This document shows, piece after piece, positions 22,801 to 35,847 of a DNA stretch of 64,000 nt; within the stretch, counting starts at the first letter, position 1; each line of letters opens with the position of its first letter. Position numbers and translations under genes: made by a program. The notes beneath the pieces are model-generated. The model was not told the origin of the DNA and searched no databases. It saw only the letters and a list, made by a program, of their open reading frames with translations. The DNA comes from Malurus cyaneus samueli (taxonomy: Eukaryota > Chordata > Aves > Passeriformes > Maluridae). Location: NCBI GenBank assembly GCA_009741485.1, contig CM019219.1, forward strand, positions 5,746,694 through 5,810,693, in the 5' to 3' direction.

Positions 22801-25800
22801 TCCCATTCCCATCAGTAAAAGCTTATAATTGAACAAATAAAATACCTGACTTTAAAAACACTAGACTTCAATTAAGCTCAAATCAAAGTGTTCATTGGAA
22901 CATCATCCCTAAAATCTATTTTAAAGTCACCTGGAGACTGAGTTTAATGACTACCTTAGGCTCTGTGTTTATAGTGTTGTTCTTATTGATGCTGCTGCTT
23001 CCTTTTTCTCTTTTAATGGAAAACGAGGCCAAGAGAAAGAAGATCCATGCTTTTCCAAGGAAGAAATAAATCTCTGACCCATGGCAGGGTGAACCTTGGT
23101 GTCCCAGGGTGCATCTCACACTCCCCAGGCTCTGCCTGAGGATCCAGGGACATTCAGGACAACTGATGGGAAGGCAGACAGGGAGCTCTGTTCAATGACA
23201 ATGGCAAACACAGCCACAGAAAAAAATCATTCATAACCATTCATAACTGCTTAATGTAGGTAAAAGACACATCTTAATGTTTGTCTGCCTTTGGCCAAGA
23301 AGAACTTGGATTTATTGACAAATGTTGTTGTCTGCAGAGTCTGCAGTCATGTCCTGATTTCACTTCAGTGCTGCTGGCCTGGAAAAATATCTACCCCTTT
23401 TCATGAGAAAAAAAAAAAAAAAAAGTAACAATTATCAGTAATTCAAGATGTTTTATACAAAAAAAAACCCTTCCCATGAGAGGACAGTTTAGGCATGAAA
23501 TGGCTCTTCTAAAACCAGGATCAAAGTGATTAATGGCAAAACATATTCTGTTTGTCACTTCTCTCCAAACCTGATTTTTTTAAAGCGCTGTGAGCTTTGC
23601 CACGGATATCAAGAAGATCAGAATTCAGCCTTCTTCCTCTTAAATAGCATTTCTAAGTGGTTTCTTTAGAAGGCAAACACATGCACGCGTGCCAGTCCTT
23701 AATCTCTTTGAGTACAAAATGTGTCCATTTCCTTGGCAGATAAAATTGCTGTAAAAACCTTTTGGCAGCACAACTTTTCTTGCAGGGGAGATAGAAAAGA
23801 GGTGCTGCTGGCTGTCAGATGTTAGTCCAAACATGCACCATTGACAGAGCCATTCAGAAAATCAGACTTCTTAGTACAGCAAATTATGTCCTGCTCTTAA
23901 TTTCCAAGGAATTTCATGAGCCTCCCTTTGCTCTCTTATTTTCTCTGCGCAAGAAGTACAAGGCTGTCTTGTGATAAGAGTCTTTAAACTGTTTGAGAAA
24001 AGTTCTTTATCAAGAATGCCACATATTGCTTTGTCTAAAGCAGTGTTTGGTGTTCTCCTGGGAAATACAGAAAAGCTTGGAATGAGCCTTGGAGAAAGCC
24101 AGTCCTCTTTGATCAGCAATGGCCTGGCCTGTCTCTGTGTGAGAAGCTGGAGTTACAGGGACAGGAGTTTTATCTTTCAGTTCCTTCCTTTCTTGCTGAC
24201 ATGAATGGCTCTTCTCACAGAGTCACTCACAGGTGAAATTGGTAAAACTTTTCCAGAAGCCTTCTCATGGGCATAAACCTTTTGTGGTTCAGCCAAAAAC
24301 CCCACTGTACATTCAGATTTGCTTTGAAATCACAAGTTTGGGCTGGCAAAAGTATTTGGAAAACTATCCATTAACCACCAGTGAGCTCCAGGTGGTCAGC
24401 ACCCTCCTGAGATTTTGGATGGGTGTGTAAAAGATAAACAGCCTAAAACCAATTTTCAAGCTGGTGAGCAGAAGGTTTAATGCATAACTGAATTCCTCAA
24501 ACTGCCAAATTCCTCGAGCAGCGTCATCATCTTCTATTGCTTGCCACAGGGATAAAGTGAGGCGAATATGAGAAATGAGTGTGTTTTGCCCACAGTCAGA
24601 GCCCCAGCCTCCAGCTCTGCTCCTGTTTCTCTGATCTTTCTGGCATGTGTGACAAAAGACAGCAAAGAGGTGGCTTTGCCCTGCAGGGCACAGATCAGAG
24701 AGCCCGATGACAGGCTGCAGTGCACAGCAGATCAAGGAATTCTCTTCCAGCAGCACACCAAGTGCACTGGCAGTTTTATATGCTGATTTTGTGGTGTTCT
24801 CTCAGTCAGTTTTCCTGTTCACACAGGGCTTTGTGGAAGCAGATAATGTAATGAATCGATGTTGTGAGACAGCATCAGCACCCTGATTTCTCATCAGTAG
24901 ATGCTTAACATAGCAATTCATTTTTTACTGTCAAATTTCTACTCTTTCCTTCTTGCTTTGCTTTCCCCTCCCTTCTTGCCCATTGCTTTCCATTTCCTCT
25001 GGTCTTCAGTGCATCCTGAAAATGCACAGACATAAAGTTTTATGCACAAGTTCAGTGTTGGAAGGATTCTGTCTCTGGCCAGACATCGAGAGTTTCATCA
25101 TCTTGAAAAAGCCTGAACTAACCTCAAAAGAACTACATTTTATCTACTCAGAGACTGAATTTTTAACTCAAAGAAGAAAAAAATGGAAGGGAAAAGCTCA
25201 GATTCACATGCAAGCTCGTAAGCACGCGAGCCAACTAACATTTATTCAAGCTCCTCCCAAACCCCTCTAATGAACACCACGTGCAGACAATCTGTCATTG
25301 GCACGTACAAGCAAGACATTCATGATCTTCACTGCTCATGAAGCTTTGCACTTTGCCCTCAGGCTGCTATCCTGAAAATATTGGCTTCATATATGAGAGA
25401 TGTGCTGTCTTCACACAGCTATGATTTGCTATATGAGTGATGGAGCAAATTTTATTTGTGCTGCTCTCTGTGCTCATGTACTTTAACAGAGAAAATTGAA
25501 ATTTATCCTGAGCAACCTGATCTCTCTTGTTCTGTGTGTAAATGCAGGCTGTCGTGTTGGATGGCTTGAAAAACATTTTTCCTACTTTATATGTGGTGCC
25601 TAAGGTGAGGAAGAAAGGGAAGGGTAACCCAACTAAATACTTTAGGTTGGTCTTAGAACATGGCAGAACAGCTGAATACAGCTGTGGAGGTTTTTTTTAA
25701 AAATAAAATAACAATAATAATAATAATAATAATTGATACTTCTATACAAGAATATTTTTTTTTTTTTGTGTTTAACTTATGATAGTCAGGTAAAATGGTA

Positions 25801-28800
25801 AGACCCCTCATTCTGGGTACACAAAACCACTCACATTGCATGCAACAGCCACATGTGCTGCTTTTGATATACCCTGTGGTCTGAAAATCAGGATCACAAG
25901 GTGTGTTGGGATCCTGGAAGCCCAGAGAACTGCAGGGACTGCTCTCAGCCTCTGCCTGTGCTGGGCCTGCCACCACTCATGCAATTAGCATTCATTATTA
26001 GCATTCATTATATGGCAGTCCTTTTGTGATGTGGGTGCATCTCCACCTGGAACAAGTTGAAAAAGCAGAAAAGCCATCCAAGTGCTATCAGATGTTACTA
26101 ACATTGAGCCCACCAAAATCTGGACTGCAGCTGAGCCACTGGCACACAGATGACAAGTCCTACATCCCATCAGGAATTTCCTGAGTCCTCGGATGTGCTG
26201 CTCATGTGAAAGATGCTTCTGAATGAAACGTCATTCTTTGAGTGACAAAGCAGGGGATAGGAGAAACTTCTGATGGTTTTATTAATGGCTTGTCAGTCCA
26301 GAGCCTGTATCTTTTTCCTCTCACTGTTTCACCCCCCAGGAGGATTCCTTTCACAGACCCTCTGCCCTCCTGTGTTGAGAGCTGTGCTGAGCCCATCAGC
26401 CACAACCCTGGGCTGGTGTAAGAAGGGCTCTCCAGCCAGGCTGGCTTCACAAACCTTTCCAAACCAGAGCAACCAGCCCCCACTGCATTTTCAGTCTCAG
26501 GCATCTCTGCACCATGTTTATGTCTGCACAGAATTTTTTTTTTTTCACTGCTGCTGTCATTTTCTCCCTTAACCCTTCTACCCAAGGATTGTTTTCTGCT
26601 CCTTCCAGTCATTATTTCATGGCTCTCCCTGTGATTCCCACACCAGGAATTCCCTCCTCTCTGCTCCTGAGTGCTCGTGACAGTTGCCATCTTGGCCCAA
26701 TCAAGGGTGATTGATCCAGCATCGTTCAGCATCAAGAGCATTTGATCTGTAAAGCTCTCCAGCTGGGGCTGTAAGACCTCATATCCGCTCTGGGTTACAC
26801 ATCAAGCAACTCTTTCCCCATCAGTCACGACTTTCCTGAGAGAAAAGTTCTTCAATGAAGCCCTTCACATCTAATCCACCATCTCATGCAGATTGTGATA
26901 GGAAAAGTTTATGAAAAGCAAAATTTTGCAGCGCTTTGAAGCAAGCAAAGCTGATCTCCATGTCAGTGTTGAATAAAAACTTCTGTGGGCAGAAACTGTG
27001 AATACTTCCAGGATTCAGTTCATGGTAAGAACAGTCAAATCATAAATATTTATGCCTGGGGCTCACTAAATGAGCCATTACTCACTACTTTGTTTCATTT
27101 CATTGACTCTGTGACTGTATTTACAGTTTTCACATTCAGATCCAGCCCTGCAGTGTGAACTGCTGCTGTCACTGCCAGCACAGCACTGCTCTGTCATCTG
27201 GAAACAGGCTCCCAATTTTGGGAGTAAGAGAATCAAGGCCAGACATTCCTGTGTGTGTGGGATAGCTCTTTCAGTGCACTTGAAGACATAAATACATTTT
27301 TATTCCTGACAATCCAACGTGTGTCCAGCTCTCCACCCTCCTTTAGGTTCACAACATGAGCCAAAAGACCACGTCACTTTTACTGAAGGCTGGCTGTGTT
27401 GTGTTGCCTAAATCCCAATTTTTGCACAATCACACTTGACTTGTTTGTCTACCTGGCACACAAATATGGAACTAAATATCTATTAAGGCATTTGATTTAC
27501 TGAGTATTTTTTTTTTTAGTTCTATAGCAATGTGCTTCTATACATTACAGGCCAGAACAGGACAGACAGAACACTTTCTGTCTCTGAGACACAGCAGGTT
27601 GGAAAGGAAGAAAACAAGGACAGCAAAGTCTGTAGAGAGGTTTCTCCTCAGCTCCTGATAGAGAACTCAGTGGTTATTGAGCCAGGATTGTTATCTTTGG
27701 ATTTAATTGTTTTAAAAGTTTTTCTTTCATGGTTTTGCCCCATCTCTCATTGATCTAATGCGAACTTTTAAAAGCCACATCCTCCCATGACAAGGAGTAT
27801 CTAAAGCTTAATTATATGTTGTGTGAAGCATCATTTTCTCTTCTTTCTGTTTCTTTTCTTAAACCTGTCACATGTGGGATTAATTTGTCAGCCCGAACTC
27901 TCATAATGAGAGATGTTTGAAAATCTTTCCATCATTGCTTGTTTCCCTTCCTGTGCCCTTGTAATGTTACACATCTCTCCATCAGTCTCTCACCTCTTTC
28001 CAGACCAGAGAGTTACTGTACATGTCTGTATGGAATTTGTTTCCTATCTTTGTTCATCCTTTACTTTGAGCTATAAAAACTTTTTTCCAGATTTACATGT
28101 CCTTTGGGAGGTGAAGGGCCAGAGCTGTGCATTATATTCAGCAGTCAGGTGCATTATTGGCTCACAGAGTGTAATGCTTATGTGATTTGTTTCCTCTCCT
28201 TCCACAAAATCCATTTTTATCCCTCTTAATCGAAAGGTTCTATAGGAAAGAAAGCTGCAATCCTTTGGCCATAACTAGAATGATTTGGTGCAGAATCCCT
28301 ATTGCAAACCTAGGCAAAATTCCCTAAATCCATTAAGTAAATGGGAAGTTATTAAGGTACCATGCCAATTAGAAATCTGTAGGGCATAAATTCAGGATTA
28401 ACTGCTCCCACAAGAGATCTCACTGATATGAGAGAAACAAATGAACTTACATAAAGACCAGCTGTTAAAAATGCTGAAAGTTTTAGGATGTCACAAGGAA
28501 AACCTTGAAGGGCAGGACGTGCAGTTATCTGATCCAAAGCCCATTAAATCACCCAAGTCCTTTCTCTGATTTCTGAAAACCTGGACATGGCACCAAAGTC
28601 CTACACTGATTTTAATCTGAAGACATAAAATTAAGTAATATGAGGGATTTAATATGAATGGAGGGATTTTCTGCGTGAAGCCAAAATCACAGCAAACATG
28701 ACAGGGTTAGCTTAAGTTTCTTCCAGCTTCTGCATTTTTTATTTTTATTCTTATAAAACATTTTTCTATGTGCTATCCATCATTATATATCTTGCAAATC

Positions 28801-29070
28801 ATCAATGCTTAATTGTGTCTAATTATTAATAAGGACTGAATACATATTGCCATATACATGGAGTGCAGCAGACATAGGATGGCATGTCACTGTTCTGAAA
28901 ATCTCAGCTTCCACTGGTAAATTTGCTAATGAAGAATAATGAACATTCCGTCATAATCAAACATTTTTTTATTATCTAGAGATGTTCACATTTATTGGGC
29001 ATGCATATCATCTAGAAGTTAAAAGGTGGTTAATTAAAGTCAGTGGTTTCTTTTGAATTAATTATATATT
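19875..29070. other. Intergenic DNA between SLC18A2 and KCNK18, right part
   Basis: AT-rich sequence without a recognisable gene. It holds an A-run at 23408-23424, a short (AAT)n near 25709-25734 and a small direct duplication of ATTAGCATTCATT at 25985-26010. Nothing else stands out. Confidence 0.5.
25709..25734. repeat. (AAT)n microsatellite
   Basis: About eight consecutive AAT/TAA units following an AAATAAAATAAC stretch. Confidence 0.85.
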
Positions 29071-29076
29071 TTTATT
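28991..29076 (-). terminator. KCNK18: Candidate KCNK18 polyadenylation signals
   Basis: On the minus strand, AATAAA hexamers occur at 29076-29071 and 28996-28991, about 500 and 580 bases after the KCNK18 stop codon. Either would give a 3' UTR of plausible length. The region is AT-rich, so chance matches are frequent. Confidence 0.3.
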
Positions 29077-29573
29077 CTAAATTATCGCTTTTAATGAAAA
29101 GCTATTATTTACAATTCAAATTATGAATAATACAAGCAAAATCTCCAAGAAACAACAACATTCTCATCTTAATGTGTTCCACAATTACATAATGCAGGAT
29201 CTCCCCCCACACACCAGTGAAACAGGAGGGCAAAAAAAAAAAAACCTTCTGTGCTTGGAAAAACACAGAAAACTAAAAAAAAAAATCCTGAATTGGTTTG
29301 CTGTGGGAACGGGGCACAGAAAGGCTGCAGAAAGTCAGAACTTTGCAAAATGTCAGGGAGAACTGGCAAGGAGAGCCTTCAGCTTCTTCATCAAGTACTC
29401 CCTGGAGATGCCTTCACCAAGAGCCTCCAGAGGTATTCAGCCACTTCACAGTAATTTCTCAGAGGAAATCAGAATAAAATACAGCACCTGCCAGCCCAAG
29501 GCAGAAATGCACAGGAACAGTTTCATCCCATTGCAGTGGCCAATGCTGACAAGGGAAGGAGAAATGAGTGCTC

Positions 29574-30385
29574 TTATTTTGGATATATCTTCTTTGACGG
29601 CACATTTTTATCTGCACAAAATGAAATCACCTTTTTATACAGAACAATTAAGCGGTCTTGGCCCAGCTTAAAAGCAATGAAGACAATTTCCATGCCAATC
29701 AAAATATAGAGGGAAAAAAACATGAAAAACTTGGGATGTTCAAGTTGTGTATCTCCAAATCCAATAGTGGTCAAAGTGATAAAGCAGAAATAAAAGGCTT
29801 CCTCAAAATCCATATTGGTTTCCCAGTTTGGAAGAAGACCAGCTGCACAGGAGATGTACAGGAAGATAACGACCACCATTAATAAAATGGGCACATCTAA
29901 TTTTTCCAGCTCTTTCCCTATTTTGTCAAAATTCTCAATTACTCTGGACACTGTCTTCTCCCTGGCTAGTTCAGGACACGAACTCCATCTCTCCATGCTT
30001 TTATTTCTTACTAGTTGCCTGTTTTCATTCTCCCTGGCAATTAACATTTCAAAAAGTTCCACATTGCGATATTTGACCGACCTCCCTTTCATACCTGACT
30101 GACTCCTCAGCAGTTCCATGATGGTTGGGGGCTCATTGATGACTATTTTTGACTGTGCCCTGGATTTCAGTTCATTCCTTTTGCTGCACGTGGACCCAGA
30201 GCAGAGTTTAGAGGCCAGAATTCTGGACTGCAGTTTACTGAACTCATTGTAAGATTTGGATAAGACGGCTGCAAGGATGTCTCCCACGTCTGTCAGGACC
30301 AAGAACATCAGAGGGATCCCAAATAAAGCATAGAAAATACAGACATACTTCCCAAGCCGTGTCACAGGGTAGGTGTTACCATAGC
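29574..30385 (-). other. KCNK18: KCNK18 exon 3 (filter 1 to C-terminus, residues 123-392)
   Basis: It begins after a TTGTCCAAG acceptor with GC TAT GGT, completing GYG, then NTYPVTRLGKYVCIFYALFG. It encodes TM2, the cytosolic loop, TM3, pore 2, TM4 and a short basic tail ending KKIYPK and a stop codon. The open frame extends upstream to 30473, but the 29 codons before the acceptor are intronic. Confidence 0.96.
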
Positions 30386-32479
30386 CTTGGACAAGAACAA
30401 GAGCAAGAGAAAAAGAGAGAGAAATGTGATATTTAAAATGGTAACAGAAGATATGCCCTTTCCCTAAATCCAATTTGGGTATTTATATTTCCTCTTTCTA
30501 ACATATTGGATATGAAACTTGATTGGATATGAAGTCAGAATGAAAGATTTCTGAGGTGTGATTTAAACTCTCTCATGTGCTGTTAACTCAGAGAAATGTG
30601 AACACCACCATGGTTAATTACAGAGCCACGGATTAATGAAGCTGAATTAGACATAAGTAACTAGGAAGCAAATGAAAAACAATATATGCATTATGAATTA
30701 CCTTTCCAGAGAAGAAAACATTACCCAAGAGGACACACAACTGTGGGAAGGATAAGGTTTGACTGAAAAATTGAGTTTTCTTGTTAGTTCAGTAGTTCTG
30801 TATGTGTCATATATGCTTTCATATTATAATATACATAAAATGATGCAGCTAACTAGTGTGCACCATCAATAGTCATTAAATTCTGACTTAATCCTGTGAC
30901 TCAGCTGTGTCTCTGCATTTTGTGTTTGCAGAACCACTTGGAGACACATCATCAATACTCAGGAGAAAAATTCAAAGGGATCTGGGCTTTTGGTTTAGAA
31001 GGGGTGTTTTTGTTCATTTGTTTAGGGTGTTTTTAATTCCCTGGAAGAAATGCTTTAGAGAAAGCAGCAACAGGAATTGACTCTGAAGGGTTTTACTTTA
31101 CCTCTCTACTTACCCACAGTGGTGAAAACTGTGCAGCAAAAAAACAGAGACCCAAAGAAACTCCATCTTTCTTCTGGATTGACAAACCAGGCTGGGTCAG
31201 CTGTGTTGAAAAGCTTATGGATGTCATCCTTAAACCTCTTCCCATTTTCTGTGGCATTATCTGTCATGGCAGGAGACACGGTGAGCTTTTGCAGATCAGC
31301 ACTCAGGGAGCAGCCAGCCTGTTACCCCAGTGAAATTTATTCCAGAGGAGCATTTCCTCATATTCTTTTAAATACTAAAAATATTCATCTTCTCACCCTC
31401 TCCTTTCAAGCCACTCAACCCCACCTTTGAAAAAACCAGGTGGGTTCAGTGGCTTTGGTGAATAAAGAAACAAGGAACATATAAATGTAAGTATAAAGAA
31501 ACAGAGAAAGAAGATTGAATAATCAGCTTCCAGCCTGAATCTCCTGTTGCATTTTGGAATCCCCAAGAGATCAGCCTTCTTCTGACCCAAAGACAATAAG
31601 AAATGTGGGGTCAGCAGTAGGGATCCAATTTGAACAACTTGGATGTTACTGCTGTGAACCCCAGAGCCTGCAATCTTTATTCCTCCTCCCCGTGGCTGAG
31701 CCTTGCTTGAAAGGACATTTTTAATATCATTTAATTGCCCCAAACTGATCTTTGTGCCAGTGAGGAAAATGCCAAGCCCCTGTATGAGCCCCATCACAGA
31801 TCCAGGAGGATTTTCAGCCCTCCTTTTCTCCTCTAACCCCCCCAGCAGCATCTCTGGGTCTGGGATACAGAGCTGCACCTGTCCCACTCTAAACATCCCA
31901 TCACCAGAGGGCTGGAGGGACGCTCAGAGCAGGGAAAAGAGAGCTGGAAAAACTTCCTGAGAGAGAGGATTCACCTCTCAACAACAATCTCAGCTGCTCA
32001 CTAGGGACCTGAGGTAATCTGGGCAACTCAGGAAAAATCTTTACAGGCAGGAACACAGGGATGGGGAAACTGGCAGCCAAAAATCACAGCTAAGGAAGGA
32101 AAGACAGTTATCAGCCAGGCAGAGGGAAAACCCTGTTTGCAGAGTCACCTGTTAGTATTGTGAAGGATGAGTTCAAAAGCAAAAAAATATCTCCTTCAAA
32201 AAGTAAGGGAATGAGTAGCTCCCTGCACAATTAAGTCATTTTGAAATTCCAGTACATACCTGAGAAGTTTGTGGCGAGGTCCGTCAGGTTCTGCAGAAAT
32301 TTTCTATATCTGTATTCTTCACTTAAAGGGAGCTCCTTACCTTCAATGTAGTGAAACATGAGAGCCCCAAGAAAAGCATAGATGACAAGAGACAGAATGA
32401 AGCAGGCATGAGGAAACACTGCCCAAAATATCTTTTTACTTGTCGTTTTATCTCGCTGAGGCTGTGATGTTGATGCCAT
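29574..32479 (-). CDS. KCNK18: Two-pore-domain potassium channel subfamily K member 18 (TRESK), complete
   Basis: Three minus-strand exons (32479-32260, 31260-31114, 30385-29574) join in frame with GT-AG introns to 392 residues; human TRESK has 384. TRESK is a background K+ channel of sensory neurons that dimerises to form one pore. Visible in order: TM1 (about 17-46), an extracellular cap with an N-glycosylation sequon (Asn75), pore 1 with filter TTVGYG (120-125), TM2 (about 136-164), a long cytosolic loop (165-286) typical of TRESK, TM3 (about 288-308), pore 2 with filter TTIGFG (328-333), and TM4 (about 342-363). The loop carries ERWSSCPEL (254-262), matching the 14-3-3 binding motif of mammalian TRESK (R-x-x-S-x-P). 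The calcineurin docking sites are diverged: SKIVIN (201-206) lacks the leading proline of mammalian PQIIIS/PQIVID, and the LQLP motif is not seen. No frameshift or early stop is present, so the gene looks functional. Confidence 0.97.
30386..32259 (-). other. KCNK18: KCNK18 introns 1 and 2
   Basis: Intron 2 (30386-31113, 728 bp) and intron 1 (31261-32259, 999 bp) flank exon 2. Both have canonical GT-AG ends. No mobile element or nested gene was recognised; the 167-codon minus frame at 31393-31896 within intron 1 has no family resemblance. Confidence 0.85.
31114..31260 (-). other. KCNK18: KCNK18 exon 2 (cap and pore helix 1, residues 74-123)
   Basis: Too short and too open-ended to appear as a long ORF; found by reading the reverse complement between an acceptor CATGACAG (ending at 31261) and a donor GTAAGT (31113-31108). 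The 147 bases encode (D)NATENGKRFKDDIHKLFNT, then WFVNPEERWSFFGSLFFCCT and VFTTVG. This closely follows human TRESK (WSFLSSLFFCCTVFSTVG). The last base is the first of the Gly codon of the GYG filter, completed by exon 3. Confidence 0.95.
32260..32479 (-). other. KCNK18: KCNK18 exon 1 (TM1 and cap start, residues 1-73)
   Basis: It starts with MASTSQPQRDK in a strong Kozak context (A at -3, G at +4) and contains TM1 (FWAVFPHACFILSLVIYAFL) and the YIEGKE segment at the start of the cap. It ends TTCTCAG followed by a GTATGT donor (32259-32254), in phase 1. Confidence 0.95.
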
Positions 32480-35400
32480 CCTAAGCTCACTTTTTTTTTT
32501 TCTTTTAATATATAATTTTGTGGAGAAGACACAGCTTTTAAAAAGGAGGACGAGGATGTAAAAGCTTTTGCAGCCAAGAAAAGCTTCTCCTGTGCAAATG
32601 AGGGTTGTTCTGCCTCAGGCTTTCAGATCACATGTCTTTATGAGTGAAGATTGCACTACAGTCCCCACGGAAAAGGAGCACAACTAATCAAGCCCTGAAA
32701 TTCTTCTCAGTTGACGCCACCACTCCACTCTACCCCTGAATTATTATTGATCAGCCAGCGCTGTAATGCACATGGATTACCAGCTCCTATCACCTTCTAT
32801 CTCGTGTTTTAAGTTTCTTCCCCTGAACAGCAGTTTCCCATTGACAGAGCAGAAACACTTCCAGCTCCCAGGAGGGGAAGTGTGCACTGTAAGGGATGGA
32901 GTTCTTTAAAGATTTCTCCCAGAGACAAACAGGGAAATTTAAAATTAATCAAAAGAAAGGGATGGTATTAATTGTTGCCTCTGGGCAGACTGTAGAACAA
33001 TTAGTTTTTCTTACAGAGGGCTTAAAGAATCTCTGTGCAATCTTTGTAAAGAGGGTCTTTTGAATTTTAAATTCTTTTTCTCCCCAGCAAAAATAAAAAG
33101 ATTCAAGAAGGTTTTGCTTAGCTCTCACTTGGATAAAAATCTTCCAAGATAAATAGAAGTTTCAGTTTTTAAATTCCCACTGACCCTCATAAGTAAAAAC
33201 TGCAAGAAGCAGTTCTGGTTTCAGGATCTTTGCAATCTCTATTCAAGTTTAAAAATAAAGCCTTTCTTTTCATCCATTACTCTAAAACACTTGGAACAAC
33301 CAACAGCATCACTGCCCTTTGCAATGTTTGTGGTGGTAGTAAGGGGAGTTGGACTTTACAGAAAGAGGTGTTCAATATTTCATCTCCAGGCATCTTTCAT
33401 TAAAAATTGAAACAGTCTTGTGCCACCAAGACCTACAGAGCTGCATGTAAGGAAAAAGTCCGCACATCCACACAGAAATCTTACATGGTCACAGTGATTT
33501 CTTCCAGGTCAAACTCCCAGCAAACTGGATGAGAAGATAGTTTATGTTCATCAGTCTGCAAGTCTGCACTATAAAAGAGAGGCTTTTAGGGCTAAAACAA
33601 AAATAAGTCCTTGTGCTTGCTATTTTTCTGGTTATCTGCCTCATTGGCTCAGTCTGTGACAACTGATTTAGAAATCCTCTTATTGCAGTCCCTGTTTAAT
33701 TTTTTCCCCTGCTGGCCTGAAACACAGGGTTAAAAATTGCTAATGCTCATAATTAATCAAAAGCAAGATAACTTCCTGAGAGGTGGCACTTGGAGATAAT
33801 GTACAGAGGCTTGGTGTGCTTTATGCTGGGATTTGAGTTACAATAGAGATTCAAACATTGGGCAGTTATTTATTTACTGTTCTTCAAATGCACGGATTAC
33901 ACACACCTGGAGGAGGCAACTGCTCCAGGCAGCACAGTAAAAACTGAGAAAAATTAAAAAAAAAAAAAAAAAAAAAAGCATGGCTGAAGGTATGGACAGC
34001 TTTCAGACAAAGAATGACTGAGCAGTCATTGACCAGGGTAAAAATATTGTGATAGAGCAGTCTTCAATCTGCCAGGTGTCTGGAGAGAGCAGGTGAGGGA
34101 AAAGATCTCTGGAGTCTCTTCTGGAAGCAGAATTGAGGAATGAAGCAAGAAGAAACAAGCTTTGAAACAAATTTGTTTCTCACATAGCTGGAGAATTCTT
34201 TACCCAAGCATGCTGAGTTTCCACACATGAAAGAGAATGGAGAGATGTTTAGAAGAACAGTCATTTACACTGGCTACAAACCACTCAGTAACCCCCCTGA
34301 ACTGAAAACAGTTTGCAGCTGTAAAAATAAGGGTATTGGGTCAAATGGGCCCCATCTCTGAGGTAATATATTCACACTGATGTTCTAGAAAAGTTTTTCA
34401 CTGACCAGTATGGTAATTCTGGTGCAATTTGTCGTGCACAGTTTTTCGTCTACATCTCAGAAATAAACATCTTTCCTACAAAGTGCTTTAAAATCTTCTC
34501 AGCTTCCTCCTATACGTGGTACTGCAGAGTATTTAGCAATTCCCAGGAGCTTCTCAGCCATTTGCAGCATCAGGCTCTGAGCTTGTGACAACAAGAAAAT
34601 TTAATAAAAATAAAGCCAGAAATGATTTTTACATTATTTGCTTAATCTAAACCATTTCCCACTATTGCTATATTACACATTTGAACTCAGTAGCTTAAAA
34701 GCAAATCCCACTAACCACAAGTTATTCCAAATTGAGTTACTGGTACTTGTATTGAGAGAGATTTTTGCAATACACATTTCCTACTCACATTAATGGACAG
34801 AAAACCCGCACTTGTCCTAACTTCCATTTCTTTGATTAGGGCAAATGTGAGTGCTCTGAAGGTCCTGCCTGAAAGGGAAGTTTTTGACCACAGCTGCAAG
34901 GTTAAATAATTCCAGTAAAAATATACTTATGTTGAAATCCCTATTTAATCTGATATTTCTGAATTATATAGGTTAAACCTGGAAGGTCATTGTTTGGGCA
35001 GAGAGAAATGTTTTTTCAATAAATCAGTAAAACTCTCCCTGAATTAAGTCATCTGCCACATTGCCAAAGACTTTCTGTGTTCCCTTTTCTATGAAACACC
35101 ACTGGATTCACCATTCTGCACTGACAAAGGGTGTGATGTCTTCCTTTTTTAGAGAAAATCAAAAGTGACTTGAAGGATGACAGTGCTTTATAAAAATAAA
35201 TGGCAATGGACTAAATTGTTTGTTTTTGTTTACACCTGGGGTTGATTTTGACAGGAATATTGTTTGATAGAGGATGGGAACCTCAGCATGGCATCACTTC
35301 GTGACAATGAGAATTAAAAACATTCCATTCAAATTTGAATGTTAACAAGGATCGTGGAAGATTTGGTCTATTGCCCTACTATTGGCCTCTGTGAAGTATT

Positions 35401-35777
35401 TCCAGAATTCACTAAATATACCTAAGCTCCCAAAGAAAATTGATGTTTTGGTATAATGGTGATATCACCCCGAAACACCTCAAAGCAACAAAAAATGAGT
35501 GGCAGCAATTGCTGCATTAAGAAAGCAATCAGAGGGCTGTATAAATATCAGATTTGATCCCAAGACACAACACACATCACTCGGGGTCAGCTGTGGGGTG
35601 GTGTTAGTGAGGGCTCACTTTCAGTGTCCTCAGCACTCTCAGAGGATTCCTTTCACCTCCCACTCACAATTATTATCCCAATCCCTCCCATCCTGGGATT
35701 CTGAGACCCACAGTGGGGTCTGGCAGCTCTCCTGGCCCAAACCCAGCCCCAGCATTGACATGGGACATTTATGCAGA

Positions 35778-35847
35778 GCAAACACATCCTGCCAGATGCT
35801 TTTTGGGCAAACACATCCTGCCGGATGAGCCACACAAGCTTTTTGGG
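35778..35847. repeat. Short direct duplication
   Basis: GCAAACACATCCTGCCAGAT followed by GCTTTTTGGG is repeated at once as GCAAACACATCCTGCCGGAT, about ten extra bases and AGCTTTTTGGG. The two copies differ by one base in the shared 5' part and by the small insertion. Confidence 0.8.

Noticed and set aside
26202..26741. 179-codon minus-strand ORF
   Set aside because: No domain, no splice context and length within chance for the many frames in this window.
29123..29671. 182-codon plus-strand ORF
   Set aside because: Antisense to the end and 3' flank of KCNK18, with Lys runs from homopolymer A; no independent support.
32504..32516. TATATATTAAAA-like box on the minus strand just upstream of the KCNK18 ATG
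   Set aside because: Only about 30 bases before the ATG, so it would leave almost no 5' UTR; likely chance in an AT-rich stretch.
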